Virus record (IMG/VR): IMGVR_UViG_3300009094_000009
Location: 1-41,328 of that record
DNA length: 41,328 bases
Strand: one strand, 5' to 3'
Origin: a virus
Shown one piece after another: positions 1 to 7,960 of this stretch. The notes below the pieces were generated by a model that was given only the letters and a program-made list of their open reading frames with translations, did not search any database and had not been told where the DNA came from. The stretch's first letter is position 1. The number at the start of each line of letters is the position of its first letter. Made by a program: the position numbers and the translations under genes.

Positions 1-123
1 GCGAGAACATGATCGACGCGATCCGCAGCGAGAAGATCGCCAAGCTCATGGTTAATGAGCAGACGCTGCACGAGGCGAGCATCGCCAATCTCGCCGAGCG
101 CGCGCAGATCGAACAGAACACGC
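1..123. repeat. Terminal direct repeat, copy 1 (circular contig overlap)
   Basis: Bases 1-123 are identical to 41206-41328. The reading frame of the tape measure gene continues across the join without a break (the ATG at 9 equals the one at 41214, 537 codons from the start at 39603). This is what an assembler leaves on a circular or circularly permuted molecule; the unique length is 41,205 bp. A real 123-bp terminal redundancy is less likely because it lies inside a structural gene. Confidence 0.95.
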
Positions 124-815
124 TGCAGACGATGGTCGACGCGGAGGTCGGCACGTATACGCCCGCGATGATTGAGGCGCAACGCGAGAAGGTCCGAGCC
201 GCCGCCGAAGCCGCTGGTCTGTTCTATGACGCGTGGGGCACCGCCCTCGGACAGATCCCCGGCTTGGCGGGCGAGGCGGCTGACGGCATCGTCAACGAAT
301 TCGATCGCGCGACGGAGCACGTCGTCACGTCATGGTCCGAAGCGATGGACCAAGTTCGACAGGGCAAGGGCGTCATGGAAGGCGCCGTCGAGGGCGGTCC
401 CGGCACGATGACCGATTACGGGCCGTGGGGCTCAGCCGAGCACAAAGCCGCCGTGGCGAAGGCGTACGCGGCGGGGCGCTACTTTGGTCCGGTCAAGCAG
501 CGCGCGCCGAATCCGTATCGACTGCCGGGCATGTCGTACGACGTCGACTGGGAAGCGCTCGGCATTCCGGGCACGGTGTATCCGAAAGCGGCGGGTGGAC
601 CCGTCGACGCGCGTGCGCCGTATCTGGTTGGCGAGCAGGGACCCGAGCTCTTCGTCCCGACGACGAGCGGCAGCATTGTGCCCAACGGCGCGACAGGCAG
701 CGTCGTCGTCAACAACACGTTTCACGTCAACGGCACGGGACGCGACGTCGCGCGCGTCGTGCTCGACGAAATCAACAAGCAGATTCGAGTCGGGCGCAAG
801 TGGCCCGCCGTGTAG
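1..815 (+). CDS. Tail tape measure protein, C-terminal part
   Basis: This is the end of the gene that starts at 39603; across the circular join the whole protein is about 805 residues. It is the internal scaffold that sets tail length and is threaded through the tail tube. The C-terminal part has an alanine/glutamate-rich helical stretch, then the segment GGPVDARAPYLVGEQGPELF, which is typical of tape measure C-termini in siphophages, followed by a beta-rich end (VVVNNTFHVNG) and a short basic tail. It stops at TAG 813-815 and is followed after 12 bases by the fibre-like gene. The size is short to medium for a tape measure. The identification rests on position after the frameshifted chaperone, the hydrophobic N-terminal half and this C-terminal signature. 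Confidence 0.9.
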   Translation, partial: ENMIDAIRSEKIAKLMVNEQTLHEASIANLAERAQIEQNTLQTMVDAEVGTYTPAMIEAQREKVRAAAEAAGLFYDAWGTALGQIPGLAGEAADGIVNEFDRATEHVVTSWSEAMDQVRQGKGVMEGAVEGGPGTMTDYGPWGSAEHKAAVAKAYAAGRYFGPVKQRAPNPYRLPGMSYDVDWEALGIPGTVYPKAAGGPVDARAPYLVGEQGPELFVPTTSGSIVPNGATGSVVVNNTFHVNGTGRDVARVVLDEINKQIRVGRKWPAV

Positions 816-827
816 GAGAGGACTGCT

Positions 828-1514
828 ATGGCCGCGCCGCTCGATCGCTCGTGGTACAACACGCTCGTCGATGATGACGGCAGCGGACAGACGGGCACCG
901 TCTGGGACAAGTCGCAAGTGAACGCGCTCATGAACACGATCGACAGCGCGTTCGTCTCGCATGTCGATCGCACGGGCACCCCCGCCTTGGGTCAGATCGC
1001 CGTGTTCACGGATGCCGACACGCTGCGCGGCGACGCGCTGCTGACGCCACCGAACGGGCAGATCAAATTTCCCACCACGCAAGTCCCGAGCAGCGATGCG
1101 TACACGCTCGACGACTACCGCGAGCTCCCGTGGACCCCCACGATCCTCGCCACGGGCAGCGCGTCTGGGCAGACCTACTCCAAGCAGCAAGGGATGTACA
1201 CGAAGATCGGGCGACGCATTACGGCGAGTTTTTGGGTCGCCCTCTCCGCGAAGGGCACACTGACGGGCGACGTGGCGATTGGCGGCTTTCCCTACCCCCC
1301 GGGGCCGAGCGAATCGGCGATCGCGACCGTGCTGTATATCCTGCTGGCGACGACGTGGTCGAACGTGGTCGGGTTCGTGGACAACCAGAATCAAAACATC
1401 TTCCTGCGCGGGACCACGGTCCCGGCCACGAATAACAACACGCCGCTGCAAGGGACCGACGTCGCGAACACGAGCAACTTCATCGGTACGATTTCGTTTC
1501 TCACCGCCAACTAA
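828..1514 (+). CDS. Tail fibre-like / minor tail protein
   Basis: This protein of 228 residues begins at an ATG with a GGAGAGG ribosome site 7 bases upstream, between the tape measure and hub genes. The N-terminal 100 residues (SWYNTLVDDDGS, then TPALGQIAVFTDADTL) look like a fibre attachment region. From about residue 100 there is a beta-rich domain beginning WTPTILATGS and containing YTKIGRR and KGTLTGDVAIGGFP. The same domain, recognisable by PWTP/FTPIL, the KGT.TG motif, GFP and a late NTSNF motif, closes the gene at 36463-37356, so the two are paralogues in their C-terminal halves. Such domains are common at the ends of phage fibres and would fit host binding or decoration. The exact role is inferred. 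Confidence 0.7.
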   Translation: MAAPLDRSWYNTLVDDDGSGQTGTVWDKSQVNALMNTIDSAFVSHVDRTGTPALGQIAVFTDADTLRGDALLTPPNGQIKFPTTQVPSSDAYTLDDYRELPWTPTILATGSASGQTYSKQQGMYTKIGRRITASFWVALSAKGTLTGDVAIGGFPYPPGPSESAIATVLYILLATTWSNVVGFVDNQNQNIFLRGTTVPATNNNTPLQGTDVANTSNFIGTISFLTAN

Positions 1515-1543
1515 CGGATCGGCGCAGGGCGGCGCGATGATCG

Positions 1544-4500
1544 ATGGCGCGACAAACACAAGCACGGCTCAAAGTCCTGCGGCTGAAGTCTGGACGACTC
1601 GGCGCGGGCGTCGTGCGCGTGCAGGCGCGACTCAAGGTCCTGCGACTCGGCGCGGGACGTCTCAACGCGGTACTGCCGAATGCGCCGAGCGCGCCGATTC
1701 CCGCGCACGGCTACGTCGGCGGACCGTACGAGCTTCGGTGGAGCAGCACGACCGCGCAGACCTATGAGGTCTACTTCGGCACGAGCCCGACGCCCGCGCT
1801 CGTCGGCAGCGTCACGACCCCGCGTATCGCCCTGCCACCGCTGACAGACGGCACCGTCTATTACTGGCGCGTCGTCGCGCACAGCAGCTTCGGCGCCCGC
1901 ACGTCGCCGACGTGGTCACTCACGGCACGCGCCCCGACCGCGCCCGTGCTCGTGTCGCCCGCTGACCACAGCGTGAATCAATCGCGCACACCGACGCTGA
2001 CATGGCAAGCCGTGACCAATGTCACGGATGCCTATTACGAGGTGCGGCTCGGCACGAGCACGTCGCAGCCCGCGCTCGTCGCGACGCTCGCGCATCCGAC
2101 AGCGAGTTACACGGTCGGCACCCCGCTCGCGATCGGCGTCGCGTATCACTGGCGCGTCGACGCGCGCAACAACGCGGGGCGGCATGGCTCGGTCACGTGG
2201 ACGTTCACGACGACGAACACGACCGCACTCGTCATCAGCATCGGGGGCGCGACGCTCGTGCGCGTGCGTCGTGCGGGCATCGCGATCCATGACGTCATGA
2301 ATGCAGCGAACACGGCGAGCTTCACTGTCGAGGGCAGTGCGCCGACGGTGGGACAAGACGTGCGCGTCGGCATCGGCTCGCTCAACGCGAGCGATCTGAT
2401 CTTCGGCGGGACCATCACGAGCGTGGAGAGTGTGTATGAGGGCGTGACGCGCAATCGCGCGTGGCGCGTCTCCTGCGAGGACTACACCAACGCGCTCAAT
2501 CGTCGCAAGGTGCGCCGACGCTATGCGCAGCAGTCCGCGACGGCGATCGCGCTCGACCTCATGGCGCGCGACGCGCCGCCCGGATTCGCCACCACCGGGA
2601 TCGTCGCGGGCCTGCCGACGATCGAGGGCGGGATCGACTTCACCGACGAAGACTTCGTGCAATGTTTCGCGCGACTCGCCGAGCGCATTGGCGGCTACTG
2701 GTATGTGGACTATGCGCGCGCGGTGCATCTCTACACTGAGGAATTGAGCAACGCCCCGGAGCCGATCCTGCCCGACACGCGTCTGCTGCTCAACGACCCG
2801 CCGATCGCGCAGACGACCGACGTGTCGCAGATTCGCACGCGCGTCTATGTCGAGGGTGGCGGCTCGCAGGCACGCGAGCAGATCAACGTCGGCGCGACGA
2901 GCATCCCGGTCACTGATGGCACGTGGTACTCGGGCGCGGGCGGGCTCGTCGTGTCCGGGCCGCAGCGCATTCGCTACACGGGCAAGGGCGTCACTGGCGG
3001 ACCGGGAGCCCCGACCGCTGCCGCCACGCTCGTCGCGGGCAATCTGATTGGCGGACCGTATCTGTACAAAGTGACGACCATCGCGGGCAGTGAGTCGCCG
3101 CTGTCGGGTCCGTCGAACGCGGTCACGCTGCTGCAGGTGGTCGAGCCATCGAGCGCGCCGAGTGTGAGTCCGGGGGGCTTCGATGCGCCGACGAGCGCGC
3201 CAGACGCGACGCGGGTCGTGGGCGGCTCGATGGCGAGCGGATCGTATGACTGGCGCGCGACGTTTGCGACGAATGCGGGCGAGACGACCGTGGGCCCGAC
3301 GAGCGTCGTCGTGTCACTCGGGCCCGAGACGACGGGCGGGCTCGATCCGAATGCGGGCAGCGTCGCACCCGCTGAGCGTCCTACCGATTGGGGCGGACCG
3401 GACGTCGGCAGTCATGCGTACTACACGACGGCGCTGAATGCCGCAGGCGAGACAACGCCGCGCTTCGCCGCGAACTACTTCGCGCCGTCGCTGGCGGTGC
3501 CCGTCGTGAGCGGCATCAATGGACCGGGCGCGGGCTCGCTGATTTACACCTACGTCATGACCTACGCGACGGCGCTCGGTGAAACGACGCGCTCGGACTC
3601 GCGCAGCTTCATCGTGTCGCAGCCCATCTCGACGTCGGCCGGGATGACGCTGTCGGGTCTACCGCTGGGTCCGAACAACGTCACGCGCAAGCTGTATCGC
3701 AGCAAAGGCGCGACCTCTGGTGGGCATCCCGATCTGTTTGCATGGGGGCTCGTTGCGACGCTCGCGGCGGGCGTGACGCAGATCACCGACACGGTGCCCG
3801 ATGCGAGTCGCGGCCCCGCCCCACCGACGACGAACACGGCGGGCGCCTGCGCGGTCAATCTCGTCATCGTCCGACACGGCGGCGCGGGCGTGACGAAGCG
3901 ACGCGTGTATCGCACACCGACGACGGGCGGCACGGCCAAGCTGGTGCTCGAGGTGGACGGCGATCCCGCGAACCTCACGGTCGTCGACACGCTGAAGGAC
4001 AGCAGTCTGGGCGTCGCCGCGCCGACCGAGAACACGACGGGCACGACGACGACCTATGCGAGCGCGTCGCTCACCAACATTCCGATTGGGCCCAGCGGCA
4101 CGACGAAGCGCAAGCTGTATCGCTGGCTCGCCACCGCGGGCGAGTATCGGTTGACGGCGACGATCAACGACAACACGACGACGACCTACACCGACAGCAA
4201 GGCGGACGCGTCACTCGGCGCGGCGCCGCCGACGACGAACACGATCGGCGGCGCGCTCGGCATCGGCCGGTACTGGTGGGGCGTGAGCTTCGCGACGGCG
4301 AATGGGGAAACGCTCACGGGCCCGCTCGTCGCGTTTGATGTCACGACTGGTGCGGCGACGCTCACGGGCATTCCGACATCGAGCGATGGGCGCGTGACGC
4401 AGCGACGCGTCTATCGCACAGCGGTCAATGGCGGACCGCTGCTGCTCGAAGCAACGCTCAACGACAACACGACCACGACGCTCACGAGCGCGGGCGCGGA

Positions 4501-5194
4501 TGGCGCGCTCGGCGCGTCGAGTCCCGTCGCCAACACGACGGGCGGGGCGCGTGTCACGCTGACCAACATCGCGATCGGCGGCGGCGCGACGACCGCGCGC
4601 AAGGTGTATCGCACGGTCGCGGGCGGTGGCGAATTCCGCTTCCTCGTCACGCTCAACGACAACACGACGACGACCTATGACGACAACAAAGCCGACGCCG
4701 CGCTGGGCGAAGTCGCCCCCGGCGATCTGCTCGTCGAGCTCACAGGCGTGCCGGCGAGTGGCGCGGGGTCCGTGCTGTATCCGCTCAAGACGGGCGATGA
4801 GCTCAACCTCTACGTCCAGTGCGACGACGTCACGGCGCAGAATGAGCTCAAGGCGCTTGAGGGCGCATCGAGCGACGGCGTCGTCGAGCACGTCATCCAA
4901 GATCGACGGGTGGGGCTCGCACAAGCGACGGCACGCGGCAACGCCGAGCTCGCCCTGTTCGCGCGTCCGCTGCGCACGGTGACGTATGCGACGCGTGACC
5001 CGAAGACGCGCACCGGGAAGACGGTACGGATCGCGCTGCCCTCGGTCGGCATTGACGGGGAATTCGTGATTCAGAGTGTCGAGCTCGACGAGCTCGACGA
5101 AGCCCCCGGACTGCAGCCGCGCTATCGCGTCAGCGCGAGCTCGGTCAAATTCACCATCGAAGACGTGCTGCGTCGCCTGCAGCTGGAGTCGTGA
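1544..5194 (+). CDS. Baseplate hub / tail tip protein with FN3-like domains
   Basis: This is the longest gene in the genome (1216 residues). Domains in order: a short duplicated basic motif (residues 6-19 and 27-40, both with QARLKVLRL); two fibronectin type III-like domains (about 46-130 and 131-224, each with a Y.WRV strand); a hub-like domain of the phage late-control/gp27 type (about 229-480, with SFTVEG, FGGTITSVE and YTNALNRRKVRRRY); a long insert of Ig-like repeats (about 484-1060); and a return to the hub fold (about 1061-1216). It would form the tail tip that carries fibres and opens the tail. It is the last gene of the late operon and faces the leftward operon. The assignment is by position after the tape measure and by domain pattern. 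Endopeptidase activity cannot be judged. Confidence 0.75.
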   Translation: MARQTQARLKVLRLKSGRLGAGVVRVQARLKVLRLGAGRLNAVLPNAPSAPIPAHGYVGGPYELRWSSTTAQTYEVYFGTSPTPALVGSVTTPRIALPPLTDGTVYYWRVVAHSSFGARTSPTWSLTARAPTAPVLVSPADHSVNQSRTPTLTWQAVTNVTDAYYEVRLGTSTSQPALVATLAHPTASYTVGTPLAIGVAYHWRVDARNNAGRHGSVTWTFTTTNTTALVISIGGATLVRVRRAGIAIHDVMNAANTASFTVEGSAPTVGQDVRVGIGSLNASDLIFGGTITSVESVYEGVTRNRAWRVSCEDYTNALNRRKVRRRYAQQSATAIALDLMARDAPPGFATTGIVAGLPTIEGGIDFTDEDFVQCFARLAERIGGYWYVDYARAVHLYTEELSNAPEPILPDTRLLLNDPPIAQTTDVSQIRTRVYVEGGGSQAREQINVGATSIPVTDGTWYSGAGGLVVSGPQRIRYTGKGVTGGPGAPTAAATLVAGNLIGGPYLYKVTTIAGSESPLSGPSNAVTLLQVVEPSSAPSVSPGGFDAPTSAPDATRVVGGSMASGSYDWRATFATNAGETTVGPTSVVVSLGPETTGGLDPNAGSVAPAERPTDWGGPDVGSHAYYTTALNAAGETTPRFAANYFAPSLAVPVVSGINGPGAGSLIYTYVMTYATALGETTRSDSRSFIVSQPISTSAGMTLSGLPLGPNNVTRKLYRSKGATSGGHPDLFAWGLVATLAAGVTQITDTVPDASRGPAPPTTNTAGACAVNLVIVRHGGAGVTKRRVYRTPTTGGTAKLVLEVDGDPANLTVVDTLKDSSLGVAAPTENTTGTTTTYASASLTNIPIGPSGTTKRKLYRWLATAGEYRLTATINDNTTTTYTDSKADASLGAAPPTTNTIGGALGIGRYWWGVSFATANGETLTGPLVAFDVTTGAATLTGIPTSSDGRVTQRRVYRTAVNGGPLLLEATLNDNTTTTLTSAGADGALGASSPVANTTGGARVTLTNIAIGGGATTARKVYRTVAGGGEFRFLVTLNDNTTTTYDDNKADAALGEVAPGDLLVELTGVPASGAGSVLYPLKTGDELNLYVQCDDVTAQNELKALEGASSDGVVEHVIQDRRVGLAQATARGNAELALFARPLRTVTYATRDPKTRTGKTVRIALPSVGIDGEFVIQSVELDELDEAPGLQPRYRVSASSVKFTIEDVLRRLQLES
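3644..4720 (+). repeat. Five degenerate Ig-like repeats inside the hub gene
   Basis: Within the hub protein, residues about 700-1060 hold five copies of a 45-70 residue unit. The core is an R(K/R)(L/V)YR strand, then a turn, then NDNTTTTY.D and a closing ADASLGAAPPTTNT-like linker. Units sit near residues 716, 785, 854, 953 and 1018. The DNA repeats are visible as recurring acgacaacacgacgacgacc-type strings. The copies diverge enough to look old and not freshly duplicated. Confidence 0.8.
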
Positions 5195-5491
5195 CCCGTT
5201 CGGGCACACGACGGACTGCGTAAGAATTACCCTATCGCGACGCGAACCGCTACGCGCCCCGTACAGCGACGCGCGTCGACGACGTGCTGACGTAGGGGCC
5301 GAGCCGCGATCGTCGTTGCTGGGGCGACTGTGCGCGATTGCGGACGCGTCTGAGACGTGGTCGAATCAGCACGCGCGGCTGTGTGCGCGCGTCCGCCAGC
5401 CAGCGGTCGTCATGGGGCGCTGGCGGGCAGCAAGCGCGTGCCTCAGCCGCGTGCTCAGCGCGTGCGGTGCTGCTGGCTCGACGCGCAGACG
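5195..5491. other. Convergent gap between hub gene and leftward operon
   Basis: About 300 bases lie between the end of the rightward late operon and the end of the leftward operon. I see no convincing gene. The open frames here share the skewed composition of the strand opposite and start without ribosome sites. A transcription terminator for both sides is expected, but I could not find a clean hairpin with a U tract. Confidence 0.5.
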
Positions 5492-5596
5492 TCAGCCCAG
5501 CAACAGCAACAGCCCCATGCACAGCACGAACAGCACGACCGCCGCACCGAGCGCGAGCGCGACGAGCAGCAACGCACGCGGCGTCAGCGAATCCAT
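5492..5596 (-). CDS. Tiny one-helix membrane protein
   Basis: This gene encodes 34 residues: MDSLTPRALL, then an unbroken hydrophobic run to the end (VALALGAAVVLFVLCMGLL). It is a single transmembrane segment with a short charged N-terminus. Its ATG at 5596 lies 13 bases inside the previous gene (5584-5676), which also encodes a one-helix peptide, so translation is probably coupled. The longer open frame upstream in this phase is arginine-rich and is the shadow of the neighbours. Function is unknown. Small holin, antiholin or superinfection proteins look like this, but no family was recognised. Confidence 0.6.
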   Translation of the reverse strand: MDSLTPRALLLVALALGAAVVLFVLCMGLLLLLG

Positions 5597-5676
5597 GTCA
5601 GCAGGTAGAGGGCGAGCGCGAGCAGCACGCACGCGACCAGCAGCAGATGACGCGGACGACGACGATGCGTGTTCAT
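5584..5676 (-). CDS. Tiny one-helix membrane protein, basic N-terminus
   Basis: This gene encodes 30 residues starting MNTHRRRPRH and continuing with a hydrophobic helix (LLLVACVLLALALYLLTWIR). The positive N-terminus followed by one helix predicts an inner-membrane peptide with its N-terminus inside. It begins 10 bases after the stop of the zinc-finger gene 5686-5913 and overlaps the next membrane peptide gene by 13 bases in another frame. No strong Shine-Dalgarno sequence is visible, so it may rely on coupling. It is too short for routine gene callers. The pairing with a second one-helix peptide suggests a two-part membrane function, possibly lysis-related. This is inference only. Confidence 0.55.
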   Translation of the reverse strand: MNTHRRRPRHLLLVACVLLALALYLLTWIR

Positions 5677-5685
5677 CGTGTGTGC

Positions 5686-5913
5686 TCAGCTGGTACCGAA
5701 TCGAATCGTGAAGCTCTTGTCGCGCACGTCTTCGGGTTGCAGTCCCGGCGAGTACGCCTGCAGCGAGGTCCGCTCGCAGCAACGCGGACAGCGTGCGGCT
5801 TTCAACGCGGCGACGTAGACGGCGAGCGCACACGGCACGACGCAGCCGAGATGGAAGTCGAGCGCGCAGCGAGTGCAGCGCGCCCAGCACAAGGACGTGA
5901 CGTCGCGTGTCAT
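5686..5913 (-). CDS. Small zinc-finger-like protein
   Basis: This protein of 75 residues is rich in cysteines (CWARCTRC near residues 9-16, CVVPC near 24-28, CPRCC near 41-45), which suggests one or two zinc-binding knuckles. The start is taken at ATG 5913, just after the stop of the gene at 5916-6452. The frame stays open further upstream, but that part is arginine/alanine-rich shadow sequence. It belongs to the leftward operon. I recognise no family. Similar small zinc proteins are frequent in phage early or accessory operons and often bind nucleic acid or proteins. Confidence 0.65.
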   Translation of the reverse strand: MTRDVTSLCWARCTRCALDFHLGCVVPCALAVYVAALKAARCPRCCERTSLQAYSPGLQPEDVRDKSFTIRFGTS

Positions 5914-5915
5914 CG

Positions 5916-6452
5916 TCAGTGTCCGAACGGCGACGGCGGCACGGGCACCCCGTCGCCGCGTCGATGCGTGCGGAAGCGTCGCTGTATCTCCGCGCGCATC
6001 TCCTGCATCATGAGTCGCATGCGTCCCGGCAGCAGCGCCTCGTCGTCGTGCTTGACGCTGTCGACGTGTCGACGCAGCGCCGCGTAGTTGTGCGCGTTGA
6101 TATGCGCGCCGCACGTCGCGCACGCGTGCCACTCGCCCTGAGACATCATCGGCGCAGCGCGCAGCACGTCGAGGACCGTCGGCATCTCGAAGTCGACGCA
6201 CGGGAACCGCCAGCAGACGGGACGCGCGCTGCAGAAGTCGCAGCACGCCATCCACGCGGCGCGCTCGCGCTCAAGGTCGAAGCCGTGCCAGAGCAGACGC
6301 CAGACGCCAGACGCGTCGCAGCGCAGCACACCGCGCGCGATGAGCGCGTCGCGAATCGACGGATGAAACGTCTGCACGCGATCGTCGAGGTCGATCGCCG
6401 TGCAGCCGTGTCCGTGTTCGTCACGTGCCATGTCGCGGGCGTGCTCTGTCAC
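5916..6452 (-). CDS. Zinc-binding phage protein, unknown function
   Basis: This protein has 178 residues. The central part has CDFCSARPVCWRFPC (about residues 71-85) and, after a spacer, HACATCGAH. The paired motif CDFC...W.(Y/F)P......W.AC..C is familiar from a widespread small phage protein family without a known function, and here it is embedded in a longer protein. The N-terminus (MTEHARDMARDEHGH) is charged and the C-terminus has a helical MRLMMQEMRAEIQRR segment. The start at 6452 overlaps the stop of the preceding gene (ATGA), which shows translational coupling in the leftward operon. Confidence 0.75.
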   Translation of the reverse strand: MTEHARDMARDEHGHGCTAIDLDDRVQTFHPSIRDALIARGVLRCDASGVWRLLWHGFDLERERAAWMACCDFCSARPVCWRFPCVDFEMPTVLDVLRAAPMMSQGEWHACATCGAHINAHNYAALRRHVDSVKHDDEALLPGRMRLMMQEMRAEIQRRFRTHRRGDGVPVPPSPFGH

Positions 6453-6994
6453 GCGCTCGCCCCCGTCCCGTTGACGCTGACGTCCGGTCGAAGCTTGCGC
6501 ACGACCCAGCCGTCAGCGGTGCGTTTGAGCTCGCGCGTCTTGACCAACTGCGACAGCGTCAGGCCGAGCACGCGTCGTGCATTGCCGTTTGAGCCGAGCT
6601 TCGCGTTTCCCGGCCCGCCTTTGAAGTCGCGCTCGACGAAGCGCGTCTGCGGCAGCAGCTGCTCGAAGCTCACAACTGCGTCGCCCACTTCGCGGAACAG
6701 TCCGCGCACGACGTCGATCGGACGCGTGCCCGCCTTCGTGTCCTCGCGCACCTTGCGACTGTACCGTGCTGCTGCTGACGTCGACGTGCCGCGCTTCGAC
6801 TTCGCGGGTCCGAGCCTGATGGACGCGTCAGCTGTCGCGCGCTCGCGCACGTGACCGACGACTTTGTTCGCGCGCTTCAGCATCTTGCCGACGTCGAGCA
6901 GCAGTCGAATCGCGTCGTCGCAGCGCTGCGCTTCGCGTCGATGATGCTCGCGAAGCTCGATGAGTTGCTGTACTTCGGGTGTCGTCTTCGTCAT
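6449..6994 (-). CDS. Hypothetical protein of leftward operon
   Basis: This protein has 181 residues. The N-terminal 50 residues form a charged helix (VQQLIELREHHRREAQRCDD), the middle is basic and low in complexity, and the C-terminal 80 residues look like a folded winged-helix-type domain (PIDVVRGLFREVGDAVVSFE, then LGLTLSQLVKTRELKRT and GWVVRKL). That final pattern, a helix followed by a short beta wing, would fit DNA binding. I infer this from shape and not from a recognised family. A GGAGGC ribosome site lies upstream of ATG 6994. The start overlaps the stop of 6991-7245 and the end overlaps the next start, so it sits inside a tightly coupled operon. Confidence 0.7.
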   Translation of the reverse strand: MTKTTPEVQQLIELREHHRREAQRCDDAIRLLLDVGKMLKRANKVVGHVRERATADASIRLGPAKSKRGTSTSAAARYSRKVREDTKAGTRPIDVVRGLFREVGDAVVSFEQLLPQTRFVERDFKGGPGNAKLGSNGNARRVLGLTLSQLVKTRELKRTADGWVVRKLRPDVSVNGTGASA

Positions 6995-7245
6995 GGGGTC
7001 GTGCCTCCTTTGTTGTTGTGCGTGAGTCGCGCGCGACGTCGACAGTCGCGACGCTGCAGCGTGCGGATGATGCGTGCGTCTTCGAGCTCAAGGATCGTCG
7101 CGCAGCGATGCAGCTGGCTCGCGAGCTCGCGATAGACCGCTGCTGCGTCGACGCGCGACAAGTCCGCTTCGACGACTTCGCGACCAATGAGGGGCACGAG
7201 CTCAGACGCGAGTCGTGCGCAGACAGCAGCGATGGTGTCGTTCAT
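6991..7245 (-). CDS. Small helical protein of leftward operon
   Basis: This protein of 84 residues is mostly helical (MNDTIAAVCARLASEL, then VYRELASQLHRCATI) and has a basic tail (RRDCRRRARLTHNNK). The start ATG 7245 overlaps the stop of the upstream gene (7242-7451) by the ATGA arrangement, and its own stop overlaps the following start. No motif identifies a function. The position between putative nucleic-acid binding proteins suggests a regulatory or DNA-related accessory role, with no direct evidence. Confidence 0.7.
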   Translation of the reverse strand: MNDTIAAVCARLASELVPLIGREVVEADLSRVDAAAVYRELASQLHRCATILELEDARIIRTLQRRDCRRRARLTHNNKGGTTP

Positions 7246-7451
7246 GAGTCGATACCGTCAATCCAGAACACGTGACCGACTTCGCAGCGGTACTGATAAT
7301 CGACATATGCGCCATCGCTCGATTCCCATTCGCGATACAGCACGGGCGCGTTGCATGGGCGATCATCGACGAGTCGAGGACAGCGACGCTCCGACTCATG
7401 CCACGCGCTGAAGTCGCCTTCGCTGTCGTCGTACTTGCGTGAAGTCGTCAT
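7242..7451 (-). CDS. Small zinc-ribbon-like protein
   Basis: This protein has 69 residues. A cysteine pair (CPRLVDDRPC, about residues 24-33) is followed by a beta-rich segment and a second site (CEVGHVFWIDG), giving a C-x8-C...C-x3-H arrangement that resembles a small zinc ribbon. The start is set at ATG 7451 (MTTSRKYDDSEG), which overlaps the stop of the 7448-7960 gene; the frame continues upstream only as shadow. Four residues after the H the protein ends in DGIDS. Function is unknown. Confidence 0.7.
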   Translation of the reverse strand: MTTSRKYDDSEGDFSAWHESERRCPRLVDDRPCNAPVLYREWESSDGAYVDYQYRCEVGHVFWIDGIDS

Positions 7452-7960
7452 GGTCGATTCAATGTCGCAGCGACGTCGCGCTCGTGCTGCTGCGTGCGCT
7501 CGCGTCGTCGACGCTGACGCTCGTCGCGCTGCGTGCGCGCTTCCGCTTTGCGCTCGCGCTGCTTCAGTGAGTGAAACGACACGAGCGCATCGCGCGTCGT
7601 GCCTGCTGTCGCCCACGCGTCAGCGTTGAGTCCTTTCGACTCGAAGAGTCGCCAGAGCACATACAGCGTCGTCTCACCGAGTCCCGCGATGCCCGCGAGT
7701 GAGTAGGGCGTCGCCTTGTCGTACAACTCGCGCACCGTCGTCGCGCCGAGCGCGTCAGCAGCAGCGGTGAGCAGACGCGCCGCGCGTGTATGCACGACGC
7801 CGAGCTCCGTCGCGAGTCGATGCGTCGACCACGTCTCGCGACCGATGCGCAGCGGCGCGTGCTGCTCGTCGCTCGCGCTCAGTCGCTTGACAAAGTCACT
7901 GCCGATGAGACGCGTAATGGTCGGGGTAAACGCGAAGCTCGAACGTCGCTGTCTCGACAT
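7448..7960 (-). CDS. First gene of leftward operon; helix-hairpin-helix-like
   Basis: This protein has 170 residues and starts at ATG 7960. The central part (about 65-115) reads as two helical DNA-binding-like units: THRLATELGVVHTRAARLL resembles a helix-turn-helix, and YSLAGIAGLGETTLYVLWRL resembles a helix-hairpin-helix of the RNA polymerase alpha C-terminal type (I.GLG..T...L). The last 45 residues form a highly charged helix rich in Arg, Glu and Gln. This suggests a DNA-binding regulator leading the operon. A possible -10 (GATAAC on the minus strand, 7971-7976) lies about 10 bases upstream, which would leave almost no leader. Confidence 0.7.
   Translation of the reverse strand: MSRQRRSSFAFTPTITRLIGSDFVKRLSASDEQHAPLRIGRETWSTHRLATELGVVHTRAARLLTAAADALGATTVRELYDKATPYSLAGIAGLGETTLYVLWRLFESKGLNADAWATAGTTRDALVSFHSLKQRERKAEARTQRDERQRRRRERTQQHERDVAATLNRP

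Noticed and set aside
432-1565. Long minus-strand open frame of 377 codons
   Set aside because: It lies antisense to the tape measure and fibre-like genes, is arginine/valine-rich with no hydrophobic pattern, and has no ribosome site. It is a shadow of GC-rich coding on the plus strand.
5338-6087. Plus-strand open frame opposite the leftward operon
   Set aside because: Arg/Ala/Ser-rich with no ribosome site. The minus-strand genes show cysteine motifs and ATGA coupling.
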